Origin: Rubeoparvulum massiliense
GTDB lineage: Bacteria > Bacillota > Bacilli > Rubeoparvulales > Rubeoparvulaceae
DNA: 64,000 nt
Assembly (NCBI RefSeq): GCF_001049895.1
Contig: NZ_CVPE01000003.1
Span: 310,001-374,000 of the forward strand
Direction of reading: 5' to 3'
Shown here: positions 1-9,567 of the stretch, in pieces
How positions within the stretch are numbered: position 1 is the stretch's first letter
Layout: the number at the start of each line of letters is the position of its first letter
Notes under the pieces: generated by a model
Seen by the model: the letters and a program-made list of their open reading frames with translations, nothing else
Told to the model about the DNA's origin: nothing
Database searches by the model: none
Made by a program: the position numbers and the translations under genes

Positions 1-2537
1 TGTGGATTGGACAATTTCTTTTCAGCACGAGCCACCTCTTGATTCAAATCGGCCAGTTCCTTTTCTAATCGAGTAATTTCTTGCTCAATATCGATTAAAC
101 CTGCCAGTGGTAAATAGATATCTGCTCCGGTTACCACAGCTGACATGGCCTTATCAGGTCGTTGAAGAGCAATGTCGATCTTCAGCTCCTCAGGATTGCA
201 GAAGCGCACAAGATAATCATGATTCAATTCAATATCCTTGGCAAAATGCTCATCCTGTGGCTGTATCCAGAGCTGAATCTCCTTAGACATGGGCACATTC
301 ACTTCCGCACGAATATTACGAACAGCACGGATGATGGACATGATCACTTCCATTTCCTCTTTCGCTTGAGGATCATTGAATTCAGGCCGTTGTTCTGGCC
401 ATGACGCCACCGTAATACTCTCACCCTCATGAGGAAGATGCTGCCAAATCTCCTCGGTAATAAAAGGCATCATAGGATGCAAGAGCTTGAGGAGCTTATC
501 CAGCACATAGACCAATACAGACTTGGTCTGCTGTTTAGCATCCTCCTGATCACCGTAGAGATAGAGCTTCGCTAATTCAATATACCAGTCGCAGAAATCA
601 TCCCAAATAAAGTTATGAAGAACGCGGCCTACTTCACCAAATTCATACATCTTCATCAAACGATCTACATCCGCAATGGTCTCATTGAGACGGTGAAGAA
701 TCCAACGATCTGCTGTACGTAATGAACCAGATAGATCCAGATCCTTAAGGGTAAAGCCATCCAAATTCATGAGGACAAAACGGGATGCGTTCCAGATCTT
801 ATTGGCAAAGTTCCGAGCAGCCTCCACCCGCTCCCAATAGAAGCGTTGGTCATTCCCTGGAGTGCTTCCAGTAGCTAGCATATAGCGCAAGGCATCAGCA
901 CCATACTGATCAATGACATCCATGGGGTCAATCCCATTACCTAGCGACTTGGACATTTTTCTTCCTTGCGCATCACGGATTAGTCCTGTAATAATCGTCT
1001 CCTTAAAGGGGATCTCCTCCATAAATTCTAGAGAGGTAAAGAGCATCCGCGCTACCCAGAAAAAGATAATATCATGACCTGTTACTAGCACATTGGTAGG
1101 GAAGTACCGTTCTAAATCAGCAGTTTTGTTAGGCCAGCCTAAGGTAGAGAAGGGCCATAGCGCTGAGCTAAACCAAGTATCAAGCACATCGGTATCCTGT
1201 TCGATGTTCGTGCTACCGCAATGAGCACAATGTGTAGCATCCTCACGAGATACAGTAATCTCACCACAATCTGCGCAATGCCAAGCAGGAATGCGGTGTC
1301 CCCACCATAGCTGCCGTGAGATACACCAATCTCGAACATTCTCAATCCAATGAAGATAAATCTTTTCGAAGCGTTCGGGAACAAACTGAACCTTACCTTC
1401 TGTCCGTTGCCGTTCAATGGCACGTTCTGCTAATGGCTGCATCTTCACAAACCACTGCGTAGAGAGATAGGGTTCAACAACTGCCCCACTTCGCTCAGAG
1501 TGACCAACACTATGGAGATGCTCTTCAATTTTAACAAGCAGACCCAGGGTTTGCAGATCCTCAACCACCCGTTTACGACATTCGAAGCGATCAAGGCCTT
1601 GATAGTTGAGCGCATGCTCATTCATAGTTCCTGTCTCATCCATAACCGTAATAGGCTCTAAGTGATGACGGAGACCGATCTCGAAGTCATTAGGGTCGTG
1701 AGCAGGTGTTATTTTCACAGCACCACTACCAAATTCACGATCTACATAATCATCTGCAATGATGGGGATAGCCCGACCTACTAAAGGTAGGATAGCCTTC
1801 TTTCCGATCAGAGCTTGATAGCGTTCATCATCAGGGTGAACAGCAATGGCAATATCACCAAGCATGGTTTCTGGACGGGTAGTGGCAATCTGAATATAGC
1901 CAGATCCATCCTCTAAGGGATACTTGATGTGATAGAGCGCGCCTTGCACCTCTTTATAAATAACCTCAATATCCGATAGGGCTGTACGTGCAGCAGGGTC
2001 CCAGTTGATAATATACTTGCCTCGATAGATCAAGCCTGCTTCATAGAGTCGAACAAAGACTTCACGAACAGCTTGCGAGAGACCTTCATCCAACGTGAAA
2101 CGTTCCCGACTGTAATCCAATCCTAATCCCAGCTTTTCCCATTGCTGACGGATCTGTTCAGCATAGGATTCCTTCCACTCCCATACCTTCTCCACAAATT
2201 TCTCTCGCCCTAAATCATATCGGGAAACACCTTGTTCACGCAACTTTTCTTCCACTTTTGCTTGTGTAGCAATACCTGCATGGTCCATCCCTGGTAGATA
2301 TAATGCGTCAAAGCCCTGCATCCGATGAGCCCGCGTAAGAATATCCTGTAATGTGGTATTCATCGCATGACCCATATGAAGGCGTCCTGTCACATTAGGT
2401 GGTGGGATTACGATGGTATAAGGTGGTTTATCGCCACCTTTCGCTTCAAAGTACTTACCTTCTAACCAGTATTTATACCAACGAGATTCAATCTCCTTGG
2501 GATCGTACTTCGTTGGCATCTCTTCCATCTGGTTCAT
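1..2537 (-). CDS. valS: Valyl-tRNA synthetase (3' end outside window)
   Basis: Cytoplasmic class I aminoacyl-tRNA synthetase that charges tRNA-Val. About 845 codons are visible. The N-terminal part reads [15 protein letters not shown], the HIGH-type signature, encoded near 2360-2410. [10 protein letters not shown] motif is encoded near 935-960. The last visible residues, [10 protein letters not shown], fit the C-terminal coiled-coil arm of ValRS, so only a short tail is missing. The start is ATG at 2537, preceded by AAAGGAG. An upstream ATG at 2541 is out of frame. The T-box leader upstream, with a Val codon as specifier, agrees with the identity. Confidence 0.96.
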   Translation of the reverse strand, partial: MNQMEEMPTKYDPKEIESRWYKYWLEGKYFEAKGGDKPPYTIVIPPPNVTGRLHMGHAMNTTLQDILTRAHRMQGFDALYLPGMDHAGIATQAKVEEKLREQGVSRYDLGREKFVEKVWEWKESYAEQIRQQWEKLGLGLDYSRERFTLDEGLSQAVREVFVRLYEAGLIYRGKYIINWDPAARTALSDIEVIYKEVQGALYHIKYPLEDGSGYIQIATTRPETMLGDIAIAVHPDDERYQALIGKKAILPLVGRAIPIIADDYVDREFGSGAVKITPAHDPNDFEIGLRHHLEPITVMDETGTMNEHALNYQGLDRFECRKRVVEDLQTLGLLVKIEEHLHSVGHSERSGAVVEPYLSTQWFVKMQPLAERAIERQRTEGKVQFVPERFEKIYLHWIENVRDWCISRQLWWGHRIPAWHCADCGEITVSREDATHCAHCGSTNIEQDTDVLDTWFSSALWPFSTLGWPNKTADLERYFPTNVLVTGHDIIFFWVARMLFTSLEFMEEIPFKETIITGLIRDAQGRKMSKSLGNGIDPMDVIDQYGADALRYMLATGSTPGNDQRFYWERVEAARNFANKIWNASRFVLMNLDGFTLKDLDLSGSLRTADRWILHRLNETIADVDRLMKMYEFGEVGRVLHNFIWDDFCDWYIELAKLYLYGDQEDAKQQTKSVLVYVLDKLLKLLHPMMPFITEEIWQHLPHEGESITVASWPEQRPEFNDPQAKEEMEVIMSIIRAVRNIRAEVNVPMSKEIQLWIQPQDEHFAKDIELNHDYLVRFCNPEELKIDIALQRPDKAMSAVVTGADIYLPLAGLIDIEQEITRLEKELADLNQEVARAEKKLSNP

Positions 2538-2544
2538 CCATTCC

Positions 2545-2836
2545 GACTCCTTTCGTCTCCAAAAAATATAAAAACCCTTCCATCCAAAAGGACGAAAGGG
2601 TATTTTCGCGGTACCACCTTTTTTCACAGGGCGCAAGCTGTCCCTGTGCACTTCCATGATAACGGCTCAAGCCGACCCACTCTACCACAGGATGCTCTCC
2701 TTGTGCTCAAGTGGATTACTCGAGGACGACTTCGATCTTTTCACTATAAGAAACCTTGCACCCTAGGGTTCCTCTCTCTGCATAGGAGTGAAGATCTACT
2801 ACTTCCTCTCATCGTCATTCCATATTGAACTTTATA
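2545..2836 (-). promoter_or_regulatory. T-box riboswitch of valS, specifier GUC (Val)
   Basis: The leader contains the T-box antiterminator core GGTGGTACCGCG (2618-2607). It is followed by a terminator hairpin (arms 2602-2590 and 2585-2574) and a T-rich run. In Stem I, AGUA on the 5' side faces GAA on the 3' side (the loop E of the specifier loop). The triplet after GAA is GUC at 2730-2728, a Val codon. Uncharged tRNA-Val would stabilise the antiterminator and allow valS transcription. The Stem I pairing was worked out by eye. Confidence 0.93.
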
Positions 2837-2842
2837 ACACTT

Positions 2843-2871
2843 ATCATACTCAGTTTTATGCAAAACGTCAA
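2843..2871 (-). promoter_or_regulatory. Sigma-A promoter of valS
   Basis: TTGACG (2871-2866), a 17-bp spacer and TATGAT (2848-2843) lie just upstream of the T-box leader, giving a start of transcription near 2836. Confidence 0.75.
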
Positions 2872-2877
2872 TTCATG

Positions 2878-2907
2878 TTGTCAAGATGAGCCTAGCTTGC
2901 ATATGGT
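2878..2907 (+). promoter_or_regulatory. Candidate sigma-A promoter for the 62-residue ORF
   Basis: TTGTCA (2878-2883), an 18-bp spacer and TATGGT (2902-2907) precede the small plus-strand gene. It is back to back with the valS promoter. Confidence 0.4.
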
Positions 2908-2938
2908 ATATTGACTAAGCATGAAGAGGTGATTCACC

Positions 2939-3127
2939 GTGCGTTGGATGAACCAACTTCGTAAACTATCCTGGTATCTTAAGTTTAAGCTCCTCGCTCG
3001 TCATATCTTTCTCAGCCTGCTTATCTTTCAGTTTATCCGAACTTTGCTCTTTCCAACCACCTTTGATGTGGTCTTGCTTACCATTGTAGCCCTATTATAC
3101 TTCGCAGTGATTCTTGACTGGATCTAA
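2939..3127 (+). CDS. Small membrane protein, 62 residues, unknown function
   Basis: The product starts MRWMNQLRKLSWYLKFK and has a basic N-terminus, then two hydrophobic stretches (about residues 22-38 and 42-61), so it is probably a two-pass membrane protein. The start is GTG at 2939, with AAGAGGTGA about 7 bases upstream. It is divergent from valS and convergent with spoVID, and is closed by a hairpin at 3130-3160. A small gene (yszA) occupies a similar place in B. subtilis, but I cannot confirm homology. Good start signals, a promoter-like sequence and a terminator support it as a real gene. Confidence 0.6.
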   Translation: MRWMNQLRKLSWYLKFKLLARHIFLSLLIFQFIRTLLFPTTFDVVLLTIVALLYFAVILDWI

Positions 3128-3129
3128 AA

Positions 3130-3160
3130 ATCACCCATTCCCTGCATTGGAACGGGTGAT
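3130..3160. terminator. Bidirectional terminator between the small ORF and spoVID
   Basis: The hairpin ATCACCCATTCC / GGAACGGGTGAT has one G-U pair and a 6-7 base loop. It sits between two convergent genes. The T-run is short on both sides. Confidence 0.6.
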
Positions 3161-3169
3161 CAAATTTCG

Positions 3170-4648
3170 TTATATGGGGGTAGGAATATAAAGAAGCTGC
3201 CCTTCTGCCAGCTCAGCAGAAGCTAATTGGTTGAACTCCATTAGCTGTTTCGGAGTCATTTCATAACGCTGAGCAATCTCAAAAAGGGTCTCCTCCCGCT
3301 GGACAATACAGAGCTTCACCTTCGTAAAGCTTGGACCATCCTCCTTATCGGGATAGAGGTAGTAACGAAGCTCCTTCTCTGGTGATTCAGTTGCTTCCGC
3401 AACCACATCAAGCTCGAGCTCTAAGTCCATCCCTTCCAAAGAGGCTTCAGTTGTATTCCTCTCCTCATCAATAGCACGCTTGCCAATGGTTACCTTAAAC
3501 TCTTTCACGACCTCTTCAGTTTGCTCCTGCACTTCTTCTGCTGTGGCTTCTGCCTCCACATGAACTTCCTCTGCTTCCGACTCGACTTCTGCTTGATCCG
3601 ACTCTCTTTCCTGATTGCTTTCTGTCCCTAAAGCTTCGGTTTGCTTACTTACGCTCTCCTCTTGCTCGTGGGTAGCTGCTTTTTCCGGAGCTTCATCTCC
3701 TTCAGGTAAGAAACTTGAAAGATGTGCTCCTTTCTCATCATCTTCGTGAGCTGGATTCGCTACCTGGAGCGACTCTGACTCCTCTACTGTAGGATTCATT
3801 TTTTCCTGAGCATCCTCTTCCATCATGCTTGTAACTTTCTTACTAAACTCCTCGTTGATTTCCTCGCTAGTCTCTTTGCTGATTTGCTCACTGCCTTCCT
3901 CGCTATTTTGTTCCGTGAGAGTTTCTTTTACCTCTTCTTCCTCCAGCAGATCTGTATTCACATGCTCTTCATGCTGCTCGATTCTCTTCCCCTCCTGTTT
4001 CTCCACCTTCAGTCTCTCTTCACGAGGAAGATTCCATTGCATAGATTCATGAAAACGGAATAGCGGAGTTGATCCTGACTGGGGCTTAGTCTTCTCTTCT
4101 GTCTCCTCACGTAAGGGATCATCTGCCGCAGCAATCCTTAATAGCTTCTCTTCATTCCACTGCTCCCAGACCTCCCAATTAAAAGGGGGATCTGGGTTTG
4201 GAGTAAATGTTTCTCCCTGTTCTACCTTCTGCGCACCCCTCACACCTTCGATGCATAGCTCAGCAGTGATCAAGAGCTGATGGGGATCCACCACATCATA
4301 ATCAAATGAATCGATCTTCACATACACCTTCTCAATATCGTTGATTCGTTCCTTGGCAATTTCGATCTGTACAGGGATCTCATGGAATAGCTCTCCTGCC
4401 TTAAACGACGATGAGAAGATTCCCTGCTTACTCTCCAGCATGGCCTGTTCACTGAACGGAGTACGTTCTCGACCCTGATAACGCCCCCTACAGAGCAAAA
4501 TTCCATCGATGAGTACCTTCTCACGTTCCTCAAAGACTGAGATATGGGGAATCAGTTCAATTTCACGAATCTCCTCCATCCCCACCTGCTGGCGAGGTAA
4601 GAGTATTGATTCTTCAACGAAGAGGCGAACCTCATCTCCTTGCGACAT
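3170..4648 (-). CDS. spoVID: Stage VI sporulation protein D (spore coat assembly, LysM)
   Basis: SpoVID guides encasement of the forespore by coat proteins in the mother cell. The 492-residue product begins MSQGDEVRLFVEESI, followed by an N-terminal beta-rich domain to about residue 170. Next comes a long, very acidic, Glu-rich low-complexity middle (about 190-420) and a C-terminal LysM domain (about 440-490, with VQREETLFEIAQRYEMT). The start is ATG at 4648, which has a strong AAAGGAGGAGC; the open frame continues upstream but has no ribosome binding site. The family, and its place directly after hemL, match Bacillus. The acidic linker length varies in the family. Confidence 0.9.
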   Translation of the reverse strand: MSQGDEVRLFVEESILLPRQQVGMEEIREIELIPHISVFEEREKVLIDGILLCRGRYQGRERTPFSEQAMLESKQGIFSSSFKAGELFHEIPVQIEIAKERINDIEKVYVKIDSFDYDVVDPHQLLITAELCIEGVRGAQKVEQGETFTPNPDPPFNWEVWEQWNEEKLLRIAAADDPLREETEEKTKPQSGSTPLFRFHESMQWNLPREERLKVEKQEGKRIEQHEEHVNTDLLEEEEVKETLTEQNSEEGSEQISKETSEEINEEFSKKVTSMMEEDAQEKMNPTVEESESLQVANPAHEDDEKGAHLSSFLPEGDEAPEKAATHEQEESVSKQTEALGTESNQERESDQAEVESEAEEVHVEAEATAEEVQEQTEEVVKEFKVTIGKRAIDEERNTTEASLEGMDLELELDVVAEATESPEKELRYYLYPDKEDGPSFTKVKLCIVQREETLFEIAQRYEMTPKQLMEFNQLASAELAEGQLLYIPTPI

Positions 4649-4682
4649 TCCGCTCCTCCTTTCAACTGCTACTTCTCTTTCA

Positions 4683-4710
4683 AATATATGAAAAAAGTGG
4701 GCGAGTATTC
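4683..4710 (-). promoter_or_regulatory. Candidate sigma-E promoter of spoVID
   Basis: CATATATT (4690-4683) resembles the sigma-E -10 element (CATACAnT). GAATACT lies about 13 bases further upstream as a -35. It follows the hemL terminator. Known sigma-E control of spoVID makes it plausible, but the match is imperfect. Confidence 0.4.
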
Positions 4711-4732
4711 GCCTGATTCGTACAAAGGATAG

Positions 4733-4763
4733 AAAAAGCGTTCTCTCCAATGAGAGAACGCTT
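4733..4763 (-). terminator. Terminator of the heme operon (after hemL)
   Basis: A 12-bp perfect stem AAGCGTTCTCTC / GAGAGAACGCTT (4736-4747, 4752-4763) with a 4-base loop is followed on the minus strand by TTTTTC. Confidence 0.92.
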
Positions 4764-4782
4764 CTCCATTTATTCGATTCAA

Positions 4783-6069
4783 TTAAAGGCTCTTCAACAC
4801 CTTGCGATTTGCTGCAATAGCCTGCTCCATATCATCCATGGTATGGGCGGTGGAGATGAACATGCACTCTAATTGAGAAGGCGCCATATAGATACCTTCC
4901 TCCAGCATCGCCTTAAAGTACCGTTTGAACAGCTTCATATCGGAGGTCATTGCTGTACGAAAATCCACTACATTCTCTTGGGTAAAGAATGGACAAACCA
5001 TGGAGCCTACCCGATTGATATGCATGGGAATTCCTGCTTCCTCCGCATTTTGCCGGAAGCCTTCTTCGAGGCGTGCTGCTTTCTTCTCTAGCTCCTCATA
5101 AACTTCAGGCTTCAGCTCCTGCAATGTGGCATAGCCTGCTGCCATGGCTAGAGGATTCCCCGAGAGCGTACCTGCTTGATACACAGGACCGATGGGTGCA
5201 ATCTGTTCCATAATCTCCCGCTTACCACCATAGGCTCCTACGGGTAGCCCACCACCGATTACCTTACCCATGGTGGTTAGATCTGGCATCACATCATAGC
5301 GACCTTGAGCAGAATGGAGATGGACACGGAAACCTGTGATCACCTCATCAAAGATCAGCAATGCACCGTATCGCTCTGTAATCTCACGTAGTCCTTGAAG
5401 GAAGCCAGGTTGCGGTGGAACTGTCCCCATATTTCCTGCCACTGGTTCAACAAAGACACAAGCGATCTCGTCGCCATAATGTTGGAAGAGGGCTTCAACA
5501 CTGGCCAAATCATTATAGTTTGCTAGTAAGGTATGCTGGGCGATGGAGTTAGGCACCCCTGGACTATCTGGTGTCCCTAATTCGGTTGCACCTGAACCTG
5601 CCTTGATGAGAAAGGAATCAGAATGGCCATGATAACCACCGATAAATTTCACTACTTTTGCACGACCTGTATAGCCACGGGCAAGTCGCAGTGCACTCAT
5701 GGTCGCTTCAGTTCCTGAATTGACCATACGTACCATTTCCACTGAAGGCATACGCTCAATGACTAGCTGTGCCATCTTCGTCTCAATTTCAGTTGGTGCA
5801 CCAAAGCTCGTTCCTTTTTGAGCGGTCTCAGTTACTGCTCTCAACACAGAAGGATGGGCATGTCCAAGAATCAATGGACCCCATGAGTTAACAAAATCGA
5901 TATATTCATTTCCATCGATATCCCATAAACGGGAACCCTCTCCCCGTTCCATCACAACGGGATTCATTTCAACAGCGCAGAAAGCACGAACGGGACTATT
6001 TACGCCACCAGGCATTACCTTTAATGCCTCTTGAAATGCTGTGATAGAACGTTCAAATGATCTGGTCAA
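4783..6069 (-). CDS. hemL: Glutamate-1-semialdehyde 2,1-aminomutase
   Basis: PLP enzyme that converts glutamate-1-semialdehyde to 5-aminolevulinate, the second committed step of the C5 heme pathway. The 428 residues match family length. The N-terminus [22 protein letters not shown], the STEAT-type segment ([16 protein letters not shown]), the DEV motif ([11 protein letters not shown]) and the PLP-lysine segment [18 protein letters not shown] are all present. The start is TTG at 6069 with AAGGGGTGA upstream; no in-frame ATG fits. It is the last gene of the heme operon, 17 bases after hemY. Confidence 0.96.
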   Translation of the reverse strand: MTRSFERSITAFQEALKVMPGGVNSPVRAFCAVEMNPVVMERGEGSRLWDIDGNEYIDFVNSWGPLILGHAHPSVLRAVTETAQKGTSFGAPTEIETKMAQLVIERMPSVEMVRMVNSGTEATMSALRLARGYTGRAKVVKFIGGYHGHSDSFLIKAGSGATELGTPDSPGVPNSIAQHTLLANYNDLASVEALFQHYGDEIACVFVEPVAGNMGTVPPQPGFLQGLREITERYGALLIFDEVITGFRVHLHSAQGRYDVMPDLTTMGKVIGGGLPVGAYGGKREIMEQIAPIGPVYQAGTLSGNPLAMAAGYATLQELKPEVYEELEKKAARLEEGFRQNAEEAGIPMHINRVGSMVCPFFTQENVVDFRTAMTSDMKLFKRYFKAMLEEGIYMAPSQLECMFISTAHTMDDMEQAIAANRKVLKSL

Positions 6070-6086
6070 TGTCTATGTCACCCCTT

Positions 6087-7559
6087 CTAATCCATCTTCA
6101 ATACTTTTCGTGCGGCTTTCTCTCCCTGTGTAACACAGTCTGGAACACCCACACCATAGAAACCGGAACCTGTTAAATAGAGGCCAGGATACTCTTGAAC
6201 AATGGCTTCCTCCACCTCAGCCATCCGCTCCAGATGCCCTACATTATATTGGGGCATGGATTGGGGCCAACGATTTACCTTATGAAAGAGTGGCGTAGCA
6301 TCAATGCCTGTCAGTTCTCGTAATTCTTCACGGGCAATCTGGACAAACTCTTCATCACTCATGCTCAAGTCTGCTTCATTTCCAGCATGTCCAATAAATA
6401 CGCGGAGCACCACCTTATCATCAGATGCTGTATGAGGCCATTTCACCGAAATAAAGGTACATGCAGTGATCTTTCGTCCTTCAGTACGGGGAATCACAAA
6501 ACCTGATGCATCTAAAGGATGGTGAACCTCCTTCCGCTCAAAACCAAGAGCCACATTGGCCACCGTCACATAAGGGAGATTAAGCAGGTGATCCCGCTTC
6601 GAGAACTGGGGTAATAATTTTCCCATGACAAAGGTTGGTGTAGCTAATACTACATTATCGTAGTAGGAAGTGACTCCATCGCTCATCGTCACTTCATAGC
6701 CTTCCCCAGCACGTTCAATGCGCTGGACCTCCACCCCTGTTTTAACCTCACAGTCTTTGCGTAATTCTTCTTCCAAGCGTGTAACCACGCGATCAAACCC
6801 TTTCCCATAGGAGAGGAAAACACTCTTCTTCACAATGGGAGGTAATGGAGCTCCTTGAGAAGCCTGAGGCACTTGACTATTCACAGCACCTGGTGCCACT
6901 GTAGGTCCTTTGGGCTTACGGGAAAACATCATCCCCTTAATCAAGCTGCGATGCTCTTGCTCGATGGTCCGAAAGTTAGGAAAAGTAGCCATTAGACTTA
7001 GCTTCTGCGTATCCCCTGCATAGATCCCAGAGAGTAGCGGTTCAGCTAAACACTCTGCCACCTCTTTGCCCAAGCGTCGTTGTAAAAAGCCACCTAAGGA
7101 TTCATCTTGCTTCGCCTCGCCTCGTGGCAAAACTAAATCCATCCCAGCCCGTAATTTCCCCATTGGCGAAACAAGTCCTGTCTTCACAAAGGGCTTGAAC
7201 TGCGTTGGAATTCCTAGCATTAAGCCTGGTGGCATCAGATGCATCTTACCATGAAGCAGAATATAATTCTTCCGAGCCTTGGGGTTGGTGCCTACTAGCT
7301 CATCATCAATACCTAATTCCTGACTCAGCCTCACCATAATGGTTTTCCGACCAATAAAGGAATCAGGGCCCTCCTCCATGATACAATCATCGATCCTTGT
7401 AGTACGGATTTTACCACCTAACCGCTCAGCCCGTTCAACCAAGGTGAGAGTAACTGGCAGTTGATGTTGATTACGATATTTCATGATGTAATATGCGGTG
7501 CTTAAGCCGGCAATACCACCACCGACCACTAGTACTTGCTGCTTCTTCTGATTATCCAT
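6087..7559 (-). CDS. hemY: Coproporphyrinogen III oxidase (HemY/CgoX type)
   Basis: FAD enzyme oxidising coproporphyrinogen III to coproporphyrin III in the Gram-positive coproporphyrin-dependent heme pathway. It was earlier annotated as protoporphyrinogen oxidase. The 490-residue product starts MDNQKKQQVLVVGGGIAGLST, with the GxGxxG dinucleotide fold at residues 12-20. It ends with the typical FAD-closing segment GLYLTGSGFYGVGVPDCVTQG. The start ATG at 7559 is preceded by GAGGGG. It lies 3 bases after hemH, implying translational coupling. The pathway assignment follows from the Firmicutes setting. Confidence 0.94.
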   Translation of the reverse strand: MDNQKKQQVLVVGGGIAGLSTAYYIMKYRNQHQLPVTLTLVERAERLGGKIRTTRIDDCIMEEGPDSFIGRKTIMVRLSQELGIDDELVGTNPKARKNYILLHGKMHLMPPGLMLGIPTQFKPFVKTGLVSPMGKLRAGMDLVLPRGEAKQDESLGGFLQRRLGKEVAECLAEPLLSGIYAGDTQKLSLMATFPNFRTIEQEHRSLIKGMMFSRKPKGPTVAPGAVNSQVPQASQGAPLPPIVKKSVFLSYGKGFDRVVTRLEEELRKDCEVKTGVEVQRIERAGEGYEVTMSDGVTSYYDNVVLATPTFVMGKLLPQFSKRDHLLNLPYVTVANVALGFERKEVHHPLDASGFVIPRTEGRKITACTFISVKWPHTASDDKVVLRVFIGHAGNEADLSMSDEEFVQIAREELRELTGIDATPLFHKVNRWPQSMPQYNVGHLERMAEVEEAIVQEYPGLYLTGSGFYGVGVPDCVTQGEKAARKVLKMD

Positions 7560-7562
7560 GCA

Positions 7563-8492
7563 CTACCCCTCTTTTATTCGATTCATAATCATGTTAGCTA
7601 ATCCTGTTATCAGTTGTGAATCTGCATTTAGGGAAGGTGTACGTAACCAAGTTATACCCAATTGGTTCGCATGCTGTTTTGCTTCAATATCCAAGTCATA
7701 AAGAATCTCCAGATGATCCGAGACAAATCCGATGGGGCAACTTACAACGCCCTTCACTCCTTCTGCTGCCAATTGATCCAGCATCGTCAGAAGATCAGGT
7801 CCTAGCCACTCTTCTCCGCTCTTCCCTGCACTCTGCCAAGCAAAGCTCCATACAGGAAGAGAAGTACGCTGCGCCACAAGCTCACAGGTTTCCTTCAGCT
7901 GTTGGGGATAGGGATCCCTCATGTCTAGAATTCGCTTTGGCAAACTATGGGCAGAAAAGAGTACCCGCTGTTGCGTAATCGGCACCGTATTCAATTGTAT
8001 TAGCGTATTCTGTAAGCGTAGCGCTAACGTATCGATAAACTCTTTCAGTCGGTACCAATCATGAATGGCGTGTAGCTTGATCCCATGAGCTTGACAGCTC
8101 TCTTGCGCTCGCTCTAGATAGCTCCCGACACTCATGGTTGAGTAATGAGGTGTGAGCACCAAACCCACAGCCTCTTTGATCCCATCTTGCGCCATTTGCT
8201 CAACTGCTTCTTCAATGAATGGAGAGATATGTTTCATTCCCAGATAAGCAGTATATTGAATGTCCTGATCCTGTTGATTCAATTGATCTTCCAATGCTTT
8301 TACCTGCTGAAGGGTCCGAGCAAAGAGCGGTGAGCAGCCACCGATAGCTTCATAACGAGCCACTAGATCGGCAAGGGCTTCTTCAGAAGGCTTACGACCG
8401 CGACGGATATGCGTATAATAGGCTTCTACTTCATCCAGCGTATGAGGTGTACCATACGCCATCACAAGAACAGCAATTTTACGTTTGGCCAT
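7563..8492 (-). CDS. hemH: Coproporphyrin III ferrochelatase
   Basis: Inserts iron into coproporphyrin III to make coproheme. The 309 residues are normal for the soluble Bacillus enzyme. Conserved parts include the N-terminal VLVMAYGTP and GGCSPL near residue 50. The metal-site histidine segment LFSAHSLPKRI is near 185, and the acidic DHLEILYDLDIEA motif is near 265. The start ATG at 8492 has AGTAGGTGA upstream. It sits 10 bases after hemE within the heme operon. The final coproheme decarboxylase is not in the window. Confidence 0.95.
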   Translation of the reverse strand: MAKRKIAVLVMAYGTPHTLDEVEAYYTHIRRGRKPSEEALADLVARYEAIGGCSPLFARTLQQVKALEDQLNQQDQDIQYTAYLGMKHISPFIEEAVEQMAQDGIKEAVGLVLTPHYSTMSVGSYLERAQESCQAHGIKLHAIHDWYRLKEFIDTLALRLQNTLIQLNTVPITQQRVLFSAHSLPKRILDMRDPYPQQLKETCELVAQRTSLPVWSFAWQSAGKSGEEWLGPDLLTMLDQLAAEGVKGVVSCPIGFVSDHLEILYDLDIEAKQHANQLGITWLRTPSLNADSQLITGLANMIMNRIKEG

Positions 8493-8502
8493 CGTTCATC
8501 AC

Positions 8503-9549
8503 CTACTTATTCTGTTTAACCTGTGCTCCGTATTCATGAACAAATTCCGTTAAACGTTGCAACTGATCAATGGGAGCCTGGGGAAAAAGGCCATGACCGA
8601 GATTAAAGATATGTCCAGGAAGATCTAAGCCCTGATCAATCACGGCTTTCGCCCGTTCCTGCACCACTTCAAACGGTGCCATCAGTAGGGTAGGATCGAG
8701 GTTTCCTTGTACCACCTTCTGTGCACCGATTCGGTGATAGCCATCGGGAATGGTGATCCGCCAGTCTAAACCGATGACATCAGCATCCAACTCACCCCAA
8801 GTAGAAAGCAACTCCCCAGCACCCACACCAAAATAGATTAATGGAACATCCACCTCTTTTTTTAGTGTGGCAAAGATCCGTTGCATGGTTGGAAAAACAT
8901 AAGTACGATAATCCCAAGGTGCAAGTGCTCCTACCCAGCTATCAAAAACTTGGGCGATCTTCGCACCATGGGCAACCTGCGCTTTAATATACGTAATTAC
9001 CATATCGCCCAATTTATCCATTAACTTTTGCCATAAATCAGGGCGGCCAAACATCATCTGTTTGGTATAGATATAATTCTTGGAGGGTGCACCCTCAATC
9101 AAATAGCTGGCTAAGGTAAAAGGCGCACCTGTAAAACCAATGAGTGGAACGTTCAATTCCTTAATTAAGATATCAAAGGTCTGCATCACATAAGGCAAAT
9201 CAGCCTCTGGTTCAAGTGCACGTAGTTTCTCCACATCTTCTTCCGTTCGTATGGGATGATCCATGACAGGGCCACGGCCACCAACGATTTCAAAACGGGC
9301 TCCCATGGGCTCTAAGGGCGTCATGATATCCGAATAGAGAATAGCTGCATCCACACCCAGCTTATGTACAGGTAACATCGTCACTTCTGCACAGAGCTCT
9401 GGTTGTTTGGTGATCTCTACGAGGGAGTATTTCTCCTTGATCTTCCGATAGTCCGGGTCATATCTTCCTGCCTGACGCATATACCAGACCGGCACAAAAT
9501 CCACAGGCTCTTTTCGGGCAGCACGTAACAATGTATCATTGAACTTCAT
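8503..9549 (-). CDS. hemE: Uroporphyrinogen decarboxylase
   Basis: Decarboxylates the four acetate side chains of uroporphyrinogen III to give coproporphyrinogen III; it uses no cofactor. The 348-residue product carries the family signature VPVWYMRQAGRYDPDYR (about residues 20-36) and AAILYSDIMTPLEPMG near 70. Later it has VFDSWVGALAPWDYR and the closing GHIFNLGHGLFPQAP. The start ATG at 9549 is preceded by GAGGTGAGG. It follows hemB by 18 bases. Confidence 0.97.
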   Translation of the reverse strand: MKFNDTLLRAARKEPVDFVPVWYMRQAGRYDPDYRKIKEKYSLVEITKQPELCAEVTMLPVHKLGVDAAILYSDIMTPLEPMGARFEIVGGRGPVMDHPIRTEEDVEKLRALEPEADLPYVMQTFDILIKELNVPLIGFTGAPFTLASYLIEGAPSKNYIYTKQMMFGRPDLWQKLMDKLGDMVITYIKAQVAHGAKIAQVFDSWVGALAPWDYRTYVFPTMQRIFATLKKEVDVPLIYFGVGAGELLSTWGELDADVIGLDWRITIPDGYHRIGAQKVVQGNLDPTLLMAPFEVVQERAKAVIDQGLDLPGHIFNLGHGLFPQAPIDQLQRLTEFVHEYGAQVKQNK

Positions 9550-9567
9550 TGCCTCACCTCGTCCCTC

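Noticed and set aside
2399-2828. Short frames over the valS T-box and valS start
   Set aside because: They overlap the T-box structure and the HIGH-motif part of valS. No independent support.
3825-4052. Serine-rich 75-codon frame on the plus strand
   Set aside because: It is the complement of the Glu-rich linker of spoVID (GAG/GAA read back as CTC/TTC, TCT), a composition artefact.
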